This document shows positions 46,823 to 58,163 of a DNA stretch of 64,000 nucleotides, one piece after another. A program made the translations under genes and the position numbers. The stretch comes from Serilophus lunatus (lineage: Eukaryota; Chordata; Aves; Passeriformes; Eurylaimidae). The stretch is taken from NCBI GenBank assembly GCA_013399895.1, contig VXBA01001826.1, positions 3,574,236-3,638,235 on the forward strand. Direction: 5' to 3'. Under the pieces are notes generated by a model. The model had not been told where the DNA came from. It did no database searches and was given only the letters and a program-made list of their open reading frames with translations. Numbering within the stretch: position 1 is the stretch's first letter; each line of letters begins with the position of its first letter.

Positions 46823-48223
46823 AGAGGGAAGAACATGTCCTTGGCTTGTAAAGCCCACTTTGGGAAGCCTCCAGGAGTTCTTTCCACCCCCTGCTTTTTA
46901 CAGGCTCGGTTAAATTTTGGTTTAACCAGGGCGGGATATTAAACTGGCCCAAGCTACCAGTTCATGTGGGAATAGCACAACCCTCCCAGGGACAGGGGTG
47001 AGGGTGAAAGGAAGGAGAGAGCTTGGCTGTGCTGAACTAAAACACAGCCCATGTGTCTGTGAAAATAAAATATCAGCATTTATTCCTTCTGCAATTGCTC
47101 CAGTGGGACTTTGTGCATGCTTTGAAAGTAGTGTTCAGCCTACCCTAAAATACAATTTTTAGTCAATGAACTACTGGAAATGTACTTCCCAGCTTTACTC
47201 CAGCTTTACTCTGCTGTATTTGTTGTGTTCTCTACCATCCTCATACTCCCCTTCACTCTCTTCACCTCATGTACAAAGGAGCAAAGGAGAGAGAGATGCT
47301 TTGTCTCTGCACCATCTAAAATATACATTAGTACTTCCACATGGGATGGGCCAACCATTTTACTGGTCAAATAACCTTGCTTCAGGAGAAAATTTTCCCA
47401 CCTGCCTGTGGAAGAAAATCCTTCCTCCATTCATTTTTAAACATCCCTTGTAAATTAAGACCTTGGTATTTTCTAAAGCCCCTCACTTCCCTGCCTCATC
47501 ATTTATAAGCTTCTAATCCCTTTAATCTTTCCAGTCAGGAGGCATTCAGGCAGCAGGGAGCTTTGTGAAGGTGTGGAGATCTCACCAAATTCCTGTGTAA
47601 TGCTCCTGCTCTGTGCTCTGGGTCACTCTGTGGTGACACTTAACTCAGGGAGGCAGATCATGGAAGGGCAATGCCCAGTGTGTGGGATAATGATTTCATG
47701 AGCTGAAAGCTGCTTAAGAAGAAAGGGATCTCTTTCTAAGCCCTTTCTTCTCCCACCTTCTGAGAGTTTTACCCATCTCCACCAGAGCACATTTGGGATG
47801 GACCCTCCATGGCCTTCACTGCACAGCAGTAGTACAGGGACAGGGATAGGGACAGGGACAGGGACAGTGCTGCTGTGCTGCCCTTAGCACATAACAAACT
47901 CCATGGGATGAGCTTGAGGCACGATCTCTGCAGAGTGTCAGGGTGGCCAAATCTGAGCTTGGCTGCAGTTTTTACATCTGCACCTATTTAATACCTGTAT
48001 TTGCCCATCTCCTCCTCCTTCAGCTACATTGTGTTTCCCAGAGGCTTAAACTGATGAATTAAACAGAGTGGGCAGTGCAATTTCCAGAGGTGTTCTGTTG
48101 CCCAGATGGACAAATAACTCCAAGGTTAGACCTGAAATGTGATGGGGGCATGAACTGCCTCATCCATGGCTCAGTCTGGGTGTTTCTGCAAAAGTCCACT
48201 CAGTCCTTTGGTTTGACAACATC
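46823..48223. other. unique stretch with a hexamer repeat
   Basis: Nothing recognised except the ACAGGG array at 47834. Positions 47040-47480 are AT-leaning. Confidence 0.5.
47834..47867 (+). repeat. ACAGGG hexamer array
   Basis: 5.7 units, one of them ATAGGG, occupy 34 bp. Confidence 0.95.
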
Positions 48224-48608
48224 AGAATCACAGAATCATAGAACAGTTTGGTGGAAAGGGACCTTGAAGTCCAGTTCCACCCCCTGCCATGGGCAGGGAC
48301 ACCTCCCACTGTCCCAGGCTGCTCCAACCTGCCCTTGGACACTTCCAGGGATGGGGCAGCCACAGCTTCTCTGGGCACCCTGTGCCAGGGCCTGCCCACC
48401 CTCCCAGGGAAGGATTTCTTCCATATGTCTAACCTAAATTCCTCCTCTTTTAGTTTGAATCCATTCCCCCTTGTCCTGTCACTAAAGTTCTGGATGCAGA
48501 GTTCCTCTCTGCCTTCCCTGTAGCCCCTTCAGATCCTGGAAGGTGCTCTGAGGTCTCCACACAACATTTTCTTCTCCAGGCTGAACAGCCCCACCTTTCT
48601 CAGCCTGC
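48224..48608 (-). mobile_element. CR1 LINE 3' fragment, class I, longer copy
   Basis: It starts with CAGAATCACAGAATCATAGA (two tail units). It continues through TGCCATGGGCAGGGACACCT, an intact core, GAATCCATTCCCCCTTGTCC and CTCTGAGGTCTCCACACAAC, to TCTCCAGGCTGAACAGCCCC. It reaches the ORF2 C-terminus. Confidence 0.95.
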
Positions 48609-49139
48609 AGTTGGTGTTTGTTTTAGGAAAGCTCAGTCCCAAATTCTAGGGAGTTTTGCCTAAGAGGGGATCACAAATCTGGCAGTGCTATGGAGTTTGC
48701 CCAGCAGGCTGGGTTGGGAGTCCCTCACATTCAGCCTGTCAAAGAAGCACCAGTAGGACCAGGAGGCATTGGCTCTGTCACCCTGGAACTTTGGGAGCTT
48801 TGGCCTTTCCCTTTCAGCCCATTCCTGTCCCAAAGGGAAATCTCAGGGCACTCCACGTGCTGCCTCCCAAACATGTGGCTGCCACGGCTTTGCTGTCACT
48901 GTGTGTTCAGACTTCATCTCCTGCTCCACAGCCTGAGCAGAGCCTGGAGAATCCACAGCTGAACAGATCCCAGTGCAGGACTGGGGAGTGCCGGGAGAGA
49001 TGGTATCACGTGGGTTCAGGCAGGAAAAGAAACAAAAAATAGGCATGAAGTTGTTTTCCATCTTCCTACTATATTTATTTTTTTAATCATCAAACAAAGC
49101 AGTGATCAAACAAAGGGTCCAGGGAGAACTTATTGAGGC
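48609..49139. other. unique stretch
   Basis: Overlapping plus frames at 48656-49042 have no domain. The last 90 bp are AT-rich (ATATTTATTTTTTTAATCAT). Confidence 0.45.
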
Positions 49140-49476
49140 CTTTTGGTACTAGAAGGGCCACTAAGAAAGGTGGGGACAGACTGTTGCAATAGGACAAGGA
49201 ATGGTTTTAAGCTGAAGGAGGGTCCATTTAAATGTGGTATAAGGAAGAAATTTCTTACAATGAGGGTGGTAAAATACTAGACCAGGTTGACCAGAGAGCT
49301 GGTGGATGCTCCATCCCTGGAAACATTCAAGGAGAGGCTGGAAGGGGCTCTGAGCAACCCGACCTAGTTGAAGATGTTGTACTGGATGGTCTGTGAAGGT
49401 GCCTTCCAAGCCAAACCAGCCTGATGTGTGTGATCTCAGTGCAGCAGACATCATTCCATCATTCCATCATTCCATG
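49140..49476 (+). mobile_element. older CR1 3' fragment with octamer satellite end
   Basis: GGACAAGGAATGGTTTTAAG, GTATAAGGAAGAAATTTCTT, GCTCCATCCCTGGAAACATT and GGTGCCTTCCAAGCCAAACC follow class I order with many substitutions. About 16 bp further on comes ATTCCATCATTCCATCATTC at 49453-49475. This is a three-unit octamer array like the ATTCTATG tails of CR1. Confidence 0.85.
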
Positions 49477-50788
49477 GCTTATGTGGGCACATGGAGGGGA
49501 AGCAATTCCTGAGTTTAAATTCACATGTTTGGTGAGTTCTCACTGAGCAAAACACTGGAGGGTCTTTGCCCTACTCAGTTTTAGCGATGCCAACATCCCT
49601 GGACTGAAAATTCTCCTGAAAATGTGGATTTGGTTTCAGAGAGAGTTGAAATTAGGTCCTGGACATCCTTTAAGTAGGGAAACTTGCGATTCAACAGCCA
49701 AAGCCACATTCTTAGAGATTTTAAGGGTTTAGATGAAGAGTTAGAACTAGTATCAGCTTTAGCAAGGTAACTGGATGAGCTGCTTCTGCCAGGATGTCCT
49801 GGCAAAGGGAGAACTCCTCTGGATGTGAAACTGGAGAGAAACAGCAGCATGTGCATAAGCCATCACATGTATTATAAAGTGCTGAATAAATTCATTAAAT
49901 CAAATTATCCCTTAATCTGACCACCTGTATAAATCAGGTCCTGGGACTGCCCTGAATTCCATATGGAACTAACACAAGAAGTAGCAGGTTTTTTGGAGGA
50001 TAATCTGTCTGGCTTTAGAAGCACTAGAGAATCTATCAAAAGATGTCTTTCAGGCTGATTACTCACAGTGTTAAGTATTTGTACCTGGTTTATAATTGAG
50101 TTTTTCTGGTGTCACCTTCCAAGTGTCATCATGGGTTTGTCTCACAGATTGATACATCATCATTTCCAGTTGTGCTCCAAAGTGGCACTTGCAGCCCTTG
50201 GCGAGGTCACTGGGTAAATTCTTTGTCAAGCACCAAAGATTTTGTAAAAAAGCACATTTTCCAGTGCTTGAATAGTTCTCATGGCTGAGCTGTCTCCAGA
50301 CTGTGATTGGCCAGGACTAGTTCAGCCAGAGCCAAAAGCAGAGCTATCAGTGTTTCCCCAACCATTGCCAGGTCTTCATAAGCCATTTGAGGTTCTGATA
50401 GTTTTCCACAATAAACTCAAGGACTTTCCAGAGCTTCTGCTTCACAAGTTGCCTCAGTGGCACCACATCTCTGGTCCATCCCAAGGCTCCCATGGGACAC
50501 TGGTGTCATGGAGCTGCAGGCTCATCCTCAGCCAGGGGTTCTCTATGGGGGACCAGTTCCCTCAGGGCAGATTGAGGACACATTCGGGAGGTGTGAAGAG
50601 TCTCCTGAACCCACCCATACTCTTCCAGAGACACAGAAGTTTCTCCAAGCTCCTGGAGATCTCGTGCCTCACATCAACTGATGCAGAAAGTTCTTGCCAA
50701 CTCCATGGACTCACCTTTTTCATTAGTTTGCTTTGTGAAAAAATGAGGGTTTTTAAAATAAACACTGTTTTCTCTTTATTCCTGCCAT
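49477..50788. other. unique stretch holding a weak minus-strand exon candidate
   Basis: The candidate is at 49581-49830. Elsewhere, the plus frame 50281-50850 runs into the following CR1 copy and shows no domain. 49870-50090 is AT-rich. Confidence 0.45.
49581..49830 (-). CDS. weak candidate 3'-terminal coding exon, unknown
   Basis: On the minus strand TGCTGCTGTTTCTCTCCAG forms a good acceptor. It is followed by an open frame of about 82 codons ending in TAA. The peptide begins with a Ser-rich segment and later has NRKFPYLKDVQDLISTLSET, which looks like ordinary protein rather than repeat translation. I recognise no family. No upstream exon or polyadenylation signal was tied to it, so chance is quite possible. 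Confidence 0.22.
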
Positions 50789-50900
50789 GTCTGAGGGACA
50801 TGGGTCAGTGGTGGGCTTGGCAGTGCTGGGATAACAGTTGGACTCAATGATCTTAGAGGGCTTTTCCAACCCAAATGATTCTGTGATTCCAAGATTCCAA
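50789..50900 (+). mobile_element. short CR1 3' fragment, class III
   Basis: GGACATGGGTCAGTGGTGGG, TTGGCAGTGCTGGGATAACA, TTGGACTCAATGATCTTAGA and CAAATGATTCTGTGATTCCA give the class III end, with one further degenerate tail unit (AAGATTCC). Confidence 0.93.
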
Positions 50901-53900
50901 AGCAATTGGAGTACCTTTGCTGCTTTCCATTGCAAAGACATTGTGAGAGTTGTGGCCTGGAAAATCAAAACAGTTTTCTCAAAATCACCTGTTGCCAGGA
51001 GAAAGTGCTGGTCACCAGTGGGCTCCCAGTGCAGTCATTAAATGGGGGTGCCCAGTGCTGCCCCGTTGCAGTTCCAGACTCCACTTGCAAAGAACCAAGC
51101 AGCTGTAAAATTAAAGGCTTGTGGATGAGTGGGGTTAGGAAAACACTTAAAAATGGAATTTTCTTGATTGTGCAGTAGTGAGTTCCTAAGCAATAACCAT
51201 GGGTTGCAGAGAGATGTTGGCATGTCTCAGACTGCTCTGTAAAATAGAAATGCATCTTCCTAAAACCTCCTTGCCTTCCCCACAAGCAGACTCTCAGCAG
51301 GCCTTTCAGTGTGTCACAAGGGTTTCTGGGTGTCTGTGGTGTATCTGTGTGTGTTTCCATGCACATCTGTGGTGTATCTGTGTGTGTTTCCATGCACATC
51401 TGTGGTGTATCTGTGTGTGTTTCCATGCACATCTGTGGTGTATCTGTGTGTGTTTCCATGCACATCCAGCACCTTGGCAAAGTGGAAGATGAGGGAAAGG
51501 CTGAAACCCCAGCAACAGTGAGCCAGCAAGTTTCATAAACCAGTTTGAATGCCCCATTTAACTTCATCATTTCAGTTCATCAAAGGCTCTGGGCTGTGGG
51601 CACAGCGATGCCACGAGCCCCCTCATTATTTTGGGGGTGGAACAGAGGGACACAGTTCACAGGCAGCTCATTTAGCACTTGCAGATGAGCACTCAGAGGA
51701 GGCCAGCACGGGGTTTGCTGCTCAGAGTTTATCCATGAGTTTTATCCATAGAGAAACCTGTGGGATTTATCATCCATCCCACTGCAACAAGCCCTGGGCA
51801 CCTGAGAGCTGAGACCAAGCCTTCAGTGTGTGTGGAAGACACAGGGTGAGCTCTGGAGCAGGAGCAACGTGGTGTCTGCATTCCTGGGGGATGAAAAGAA
51901 TGGAGGCAAACTCATCCAAGCAGGGCAGGGGGAACTCAAGGTTATGAAAATGAAATCATTCTTCTTCTTTTGCTTTTCCAATGACTGCTGCTGTTAAAAT
52001 GAATAATTATGGAGAAGCCATTTCCAGACAGATCTGTTTCTGCTCCCAGCTCTTGGGGACAGTCAGAGATGCCCTGCACAGCCAGCAGAGCAAACAGAGC
52101 TGCAAGTCACACTGGTTTGGGTGAGTCCCCAAAGGTGTGTGGATCAGTGCTGGTAGACATAGTCCCAGGCAGCCAGGTTTGCTGATAAAAAATCAGTTTG
52201 GATCAGCTTAAATAGGATAAAACAGGGGTAACAGGATAAATGCCTGCCAGCTTCCCTGTGTGGTCAGTGAGGGTGAAGGAAGGATGCTGAACCCTCAGCC
52301 TGAGGATGTTGGGCATAGCCAGGGCACCCAAGGGCTGTTCTTTGTCATCTCTGCTGCTGTCCCAGGCCCTGGTGAGGTGCTGGGCAGTGCCAGAAGCAGG
52401 ACAGAGCTCCTGGCACAGCAGCTGGTCCCTTGTGGCAGCCCCACGGCTGCAGTGCCACAGCCCTGCTGTGCTGGGGCTGCTCCAGGACACCTCAGTGGGC
52501 TCTGGGAGAGGAAAGCTTGGGGAGAAGTTCACCTCCAAGGTTTTAGGGGCAGATTCTAGTGTGTGGGAAAGCAAGATTTGCCATTGTGAGTGCTCCCTCC
52601 ACCAGGCCCAACAAATTAAAGCAGTAAATGTCCATGGGCCATTACCCCTCTCACAGAGGAGGCTGAGTGTGATCAGGGCCAAATTGCCATTTAATGTGAT
52701 CTAATTGATTTTATAAGCTGTTGTGTTAACAAGGAGCTCTACAGTGTCCCCTGACATCACCCAGGCAGTTTGGCATGTGGTGTGTGCCCTTCCCCAGCGG
52801 GCAGAGCACTGGGAGATACTGGGAGGAACCAGCTTTGCCCATAATCCCCACACTGGGGCTGCTCCATGGGCAGGGATCAGGGAGAGGATGCTGCAGAGGC
52901 CTGGAGAGTTTCTACCTTCTTGCCATGACCCAGGGCCACCAGCCTGGCGTCCCTGTGGGGTTTGGGTGGCAGCAGGAGCACTGTTCAGCATCCCATGGGA
53001 AGGGCAGGTCTGAGCAGCCCATGTTGGTGAGGAACTGCAGGATCCCCACAGAGCCAGGCAGTGCTTGGTGCCAGCACTGGCCCCTGCCCTGGCAGGGAAA
53101 TTTGACTTGAAATGGATGCCTCCATCAGGGTGATCCTTGGGGAGCAACTCCATCTCAGAGCAGAGCCTACAGGCCGTGGCTGGGCTGGGCAAGTTGGTCC
53201 TGCAGCCCTGGCAGAGCTCTGGTGCCAGGGACGCCACCAGCTGCTCTCCTGGCAAACAGGGGCTCTCTGTGCTTCACAATCCTCCTCATCAGCAGGAAGG
53301 GGGATGCTGGGCATGTCCCCCTCAGCTCCTGCAGCCCTTCAGCCTGGGTGGGAAGCTGGGAGATGCTCCACCTCCCCAAAGCTGGACCCACTGATAAAGC
53401 CACGTAAAAAGCATCTGTTGGCCCTGGCTCCCTCAGCCTGGTGCTGGGGCAGTGAACCCACCAGCTCTGACTGATGGTCCCAGCAGCTGGGAGGGTATTT
53501 CAGTGGCTTTTTGTTTACTGATTCAGTGGGTCCTGGTAATTGGAATGTGGCAACTCCTAACACATAACAGATGAGACAGCAGTGGAGGGGATTCGTCACT
53601 GTTTCACTCCCCTACAGCAGGAAGGGCTCATAAGTCACAGCTGGCAAATCTTTTAATGACTTTTAAACTTCATTTACAGAAAAGAATGACCATAATCAAC
53701 AAACAATGATGGGCTACTAATCTTGCTGTATTATTAAAAAGGGGGTCTGTGTCTTTGGCCCCTTGTGTGGGAGCTGCCAAGGGTGATGCTGAAAGAAGGG
53801 CTGTCAGGGTGTGAGGGGATGGAAACAGGGAGTGCTGAGAGTCCTTGCAGTCCAGAGCCATCACAGGTCTCACAGTGTGCACGACTGGCAGGGGGACACT

Positions 53901-54937
53901 GAGGGAGGATGAGAGCAGCAGGTGATGGCCCTTCATCCCCAGCTTTGGCCAGAGCCTGCTGGTGTCAGTGGGAAATCCCCAGCCCATGAGTTTGGAGGGT
54001 GGCACAGCACCTGGGAGCAGCTCCCCTCCACAAAACCAGCTGTCTTTTAATGCTTGCATCCACCTAGAGCTGGACAGGCAAAGATCAGTAGATGGGGGGC
54101 AGGATTTGTTATTTTCCAGGAGGAAAAGGAATGGCTGTCTAGATAGACTCAAGTTGGTACCTCAAGCAGCTCAGCTGCTTTCCAGGTCTCCCTCTCCCAT
54201 CCCTGCAGGCTGCTTCCCATCTGAGGCACTTTCCTTGGGGAGAGGGGGCTGCCCAACCTCTGTGGCATTTAGGCAACCAAATCCTACCACAGGTGAAGTG
54301 GGAGCCCACATCCCAACAGCTTTGCTGAGGTTTGTGTCTTAATCACTTGTGTCATTCTGCATATTGAAAATGTCTGAAATAATTTTGGATGGCAAACAGC
54401 TGATAATTAACTCAGAGTGAGGAAAGGAGGATGTCAAAACCCTCAGCTGGTAAACAGTTGAGGGTTAGTGTGCTGAGGACCTGCAGCTTCCTCTTGCCTG
54501 TGTCTAAGGCTCCTCATGTCCTGCTCCCACTGCCACCAGCCCAGTCCAAGGGAGTGTCTGGCTTTGGTGACACCCATGACATGAAGTCCTTCAGCAAGAG
54601 AGAGAAAAATCAGGTGGTTTTCTCTGCAGGGAGACATGGCCAAGCATTTCAGAGGAACAGCCTGGTCTGTGGCCCAGGAACTCTGGTCTGCTCTGCTGGT
54701 GTCCCCAGATCATGGTTTTGCTGGGTCTCCTGGCAGTTGGGAATTTGCTAAACCCTCCAGGGGCAGGGAGCACATGGTGACATGGGATTGCCTGATTTCT
54801 GCTGAGTTACTCAGAAGAACCAACCCCAAACCCAGCCTGGGGGATGAGCAGAACCAGTTTGGCTGGGAACAGCAGCACTGGAGTGTTAAAGAAGCCGTGG
54901 CATCACAATGCAGGACTTCTGCTTAGAAGGTGAGATT
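50901..54937. other. longest CR1-free stretch, 4 kb
   Basis: It contains the 33-bp minisatellite at 51333. A conserved-looking patch lies at 52600-52740 (TGTCCATGGGCCATTACCCC, TTTAATGTGATCTAATTGAT). GC-rich DNA at 52740-53460 has long frames on both strands (for example minus 52701-53255) that overlap and show no domain. Confidence 0.5.
51333..51464 (+). repeat. perfect 33-bp minisatellite, four copies
   Basis: Four identical 33-bp units lie at 51333-51365, 51366-51398, 51399-51431 and 51432-51464. Each starts TCTGTGGTGTATCTGTGTGT and ends with CCATGCACA. Because 33 is a multiple of three, several frames on both strands stay open and encode 11-residue repeats. There are no spacers, so it is not a CRISPR array. 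Confidence 0.97.
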
Positions 54938-54994
54938 AATGGTTGGACTCGTTGATCTTAGAGGTCTTTTCCAATCCTAATAATTCTGTGATTC
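54938..54994 (+). mobile_element. very short CR1 3' tail, class III
   Basis: TTAATGGTTGGACTCGTTGA, then TCTTAGAGGTCTTTTCCAAT, then AATTCTGTGATTCC form the last 57 bp of the element. Confidence 0.88.
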
Positions 54995-56489
54995 CTCAAG
55001 ACACACTGGAGCTCAGTAGCAGCTCAGTAGCTCTGCAGCAGCTCCTTTTTGGGGGCTGAGTGGCCCTGCCATGGGATTAAATTAAATTAATTAGTAGCAT
55101 AAAACGGGGTCCCTCCTGGAGCCCAGAATTTCCCTCTAGTTCAGCATCATAAGAGATCCACAGGACCTTTCCCTCCCACAGGAACCTGCATCGTGCCCTG
55201 GGGAGGGTGGGAAGGACGTGGCCCAACGCTGGAGCTCGGGAGGGCTCTTGGAAATGGCCAGAGGGGGTTTGGATGAGCAGGAGAGCTCTGGGCTCATGGG
55301 TGGGACAGACTGGGAGCCTTGCTCTTCCACCCCTCCGTCTCCTCCCTGAAAGCAGCAGCAGCTGATGCCAGTTCATTAACAGCTAAGAAAGTTCCCAGAA
55401 ACTTGTTTTTCCTCATAAATAAATCATTTGCTGTTAAAACAACAATTGGGTTGGTGGGGGGGTTGTTCATTAAGGAACATCAGGGCAATGGTTGGCTTGT
55501 GAAAACCTGTCTCCACTGCGACCAAAGGGAGAGGGGGGATGGAAACATTGTGTTTTCCTGTTAGGCTGTGGATGATAAAGAATTAAAGAATAATTCTCAA
55601 GAAATTAGTCATGGCCAGCCATTAATGAGCATCTTAGTAACACAATAATGAGCTGGCTTTAGATGCCTGTTAAAAAGGGCTTTAATTAGATTAATACATG
55701 GAGCATTGTCCATCACCCTGTAGGTAATCATCAGGTTTTGCACCGGGGGATTACAGATGACATTCTATTTAATTGCTGTTTCTTTTTCACTTCTTCCTTT
55801 CTTTTTTTTTTTTTTTCTTTTAAATATTCTTTCCTCCAAAGAATTTTGTTTCTGTTCTGGAACATAACCTAAATGTTATCCATGGAATTCTGCATCTGAA
55901 AGGGCTGCCAGACTGGGCTTATCTGATTCAATTGACCTTTAGAATTTATTTTGCTGCTGTCAAAAGGAATGTTACTCTGTTCACCAGAGATTCCTGAAAC
56001 GATTAGAGCAGAGACTCCTGAAAACTCAACTTGTTGCATATTCTGCAGTCAAAGGATGATCTGAGTTGGGGTGGGCTTTCAAGAGAAAAGTGCCTTAATT
56101 TAAAATATATTTTCCTGGAAGAGCAGAGTGCAGAAATGTTCTGTGTGAATGGGGAGAGTTCAAATAGTCAAGGAACTGCTGAGGAGCATCACCCAGGGAG
56201 TTGATCCCTATGGGCTTCAGAAGATGCCTTAATTCTTGCTTCTAGCTGAGCACTGACACTGGGATTTCCTTTTTTAGCCTCATATCCTGTCAGGATTCCC
56301 ATGTTTTACATGCAATTTTGGGAGCGTGGGAGTGGAACCTCAAATGTAACCCATCCTGGTTTTCAAAGGAATTCCAAACTGCAGGACAGGACTGAGGCTC
56401 AGAAGCACTTTGGATGCTCCTCACTGTCCATTTAGCTGCTGCTGGGACAGTGTTGGCCCAAAGAGAGACCCTGGCCTTCCCAAGCATGT
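54995..56489. other. unique stretch with a strong conserved-looking block
   Basis: Positions 55565-55800 hold repeated homeodomain-type cores: AATTAGTCATGG, CATTAATGAGC, AATAATGAGC and TTTAATTAGATTAATAC. A run of 15 T occurs at 55802-55816. The block is free of repeats and CpG-poor, as vertebrate enhancers near developmental genes often are. No coding frame is supported. Confidence 0.45.
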
Positions 56490-56650
56490 GGAGATGGTGG
56501 AGCCCCATCCCTGGAAGTGTCAAGGCCAGGTTGGGTGGGGCTTGGAGCAGCCTGGGATGGTGGAAGGTGTCCCTGCCCATGGCTGGGGGTTGGAACAAGT
56601 CAACCTTTAAAAGTTCCTTCCAACCCCCAAACCATTCCATGATGCTCTGG
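56490..56650 (+). mobile_element. CR1 LINE 3' fragment, class I
   Basis: CCCCATCCCTGGAAGTGTCA, GCCAGGTTGGGTGGGGCTTG, GGTGTCCCTGCCCATGGCTG and AACCCCCAAACCATTCCATG give class I order. The 5' end begins inside the core. Confidence 0.92.
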
Positions 56651-57961
56651 AATGAAACATTCCCTGCAGAGGTGCTGTAGATGAGCAGCCTTAACATGAC
56701 CCCACACATGTGCAGTGTTTGAAGGAGCCCCAGACTGTGGAGACAGGCAAGGTGAGGAGCAGGGCTGCTGCAGGCACTGCCTGGGTGGCTCTCAGTGTCC
56801 AGCTGCAGGTCATCCTGTTATCACACTTATTAGGGAGGATTTAAGGCTCTAATAAATAGATTTTTAAGCCTCTACGGGCATGAATAATATGTAGGACAGA
56901 TGGTATTGAGCCACAGCTATAAACTATGTGCTGACCTGAAAGACTTTGTGACCATTGTATCTTTAACAGCTGATTAAATACTTATTAAAGCAGCTATTGA
57001 TTATTTATGGCTCCTTTATGAAGGATTTCAGTTGCACTGAAATGGAAACCAGGGCCAGGTTTTCAGAGGATTGGCAGAATTTCTCCAAGTTCAAAATTAC
57101 TCTTTTTAATGAAAAATTAAAACCAGGAGACTCTGCAAAGCAAAATGCAGAGTTAAATGAAGATTGTGAGGGAGTTCTGCTCACAGGGCTGGGTGCTCAG
57201 CACCCACCTGTCCGGGCAGCAGCATCCAGAGTGAATCCAGACGTGTGGAGGTAGCACTCAAAAGCAGGGATGTGGAGGGAATAGCTCTGCTGTTGGCACA
57301 GAGGCAGCAGCAGCCCCTCACTTGCAGGCCCTGGTGCTCCAGGTGACATCAGCTGACATGCCAACACTGGAAATTCATCATGGATTGAATTAGGGATCAA
57401 GGGGCCGGGGTCATCCCCTCCTGCACAACCCACATCTGCCCCAAGGTAACAGTGTCAGCCTGGATTATTTGCTTAAATCCTGCAGCAAACGTGCCTTAAT
57501 GACCCAGAGCTGGCTGTTCCTCCTGCTCCACAGTTTTCTTTTCCTCCCCACATTTCCAAGGGCACAGGAAGGTGCAGCTTTCACCTGACCAGGGGGAAGG
57601 GGAACAGGGTGTGGAGCAGCTCCCCCCACCCCATAAACTGGGAGCTGAGTGCTCAGGTTATAACCAGGGCTGGGAGTCCCTGTTCCCCAGGAGTTTCCAG
57701 GTGCTTGCAAAGGCAGGAAAATCTGGGAGCTCTCCCAGTACTTGGGGGTGCAGAGGCATCACCAGCTGTGTCCTTACAGGCTGTTCCCAGCCAGAGCTGT
57801 GACAGTGGCTGCTGTCTCCCTGCAGGCAAGTGTTAACAGGATTTCGTTCTTCCATGGAAAACAAGAGTGGAAACTGGGATGAAACTGGGGTCCCAGAAAC
57901 TGCCTGCTCAGAAAGGGGGACCTCTGCAGTGACTGACAAAGCCTGAGCCAGGTGGGATACT
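56651..57961. other. unique stretch with a second conserved-looking block
   Basis: Positions 56815-57180 contain GGCTCTAATAAATAG, GCTGATTAAATACTTATTAA, GCAGCTATTGATTATTTATG and TTTTTAATGAAAAATTAAAA. The rest (57250-57960) is GC-moderate with chance frames. Confidence 0.45.
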
Positions 57962-58163
57962 AATGGCCTCAAGTAGGGCCAGGAAAGGTTTAGATTTGTG
58001 TGTTAGGAAAAAATTCCTCATGGAAAGGGTTATCAAGCACTAGGCCAGGCTGCCCAGGGCAGTGGTGGAGTCCCCATCCCTGGCTCTTGGGTTTGGTGGT
58101 GCTGGGTTGGTGGTTGGACCTGATGATCTTTGAGGTCTTTCACAACCTGAATGATTCCATGAT
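57962..58163 (+). mobile_element. CR1 LINE 3' fragment, class III, internally deleted
   Basis: From TAATGGCCTCAAGTAGGGCC through CAAGCACTAGGCCAGGCTGC and GTGGAGTCCCCATCCCTGGC, it jumps to TTTGGTGGTGCTGGGTTGGT. It then ends GAATGATTCCATGATCTG. The AAACATGTGGATGTGG-type segment is missing, an internal deletion. Confidence 0.92.

Noticed and set aside
50281..50850. Plus-strand open frame of 189 codons
   Set aside because: It ends inside a CR1 class III fragment and has no recognisable domain.
51333..51464. Possible CRISPR-like array
   Set aside because: The units are directly adjacent without spacers and the genome is avian; it is a minisatellite.
52701..53255. Minus-strand open frame of 184 codons
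   Set aside because: GC-rich chance frame, overlapped by several plus frames of similar quality.
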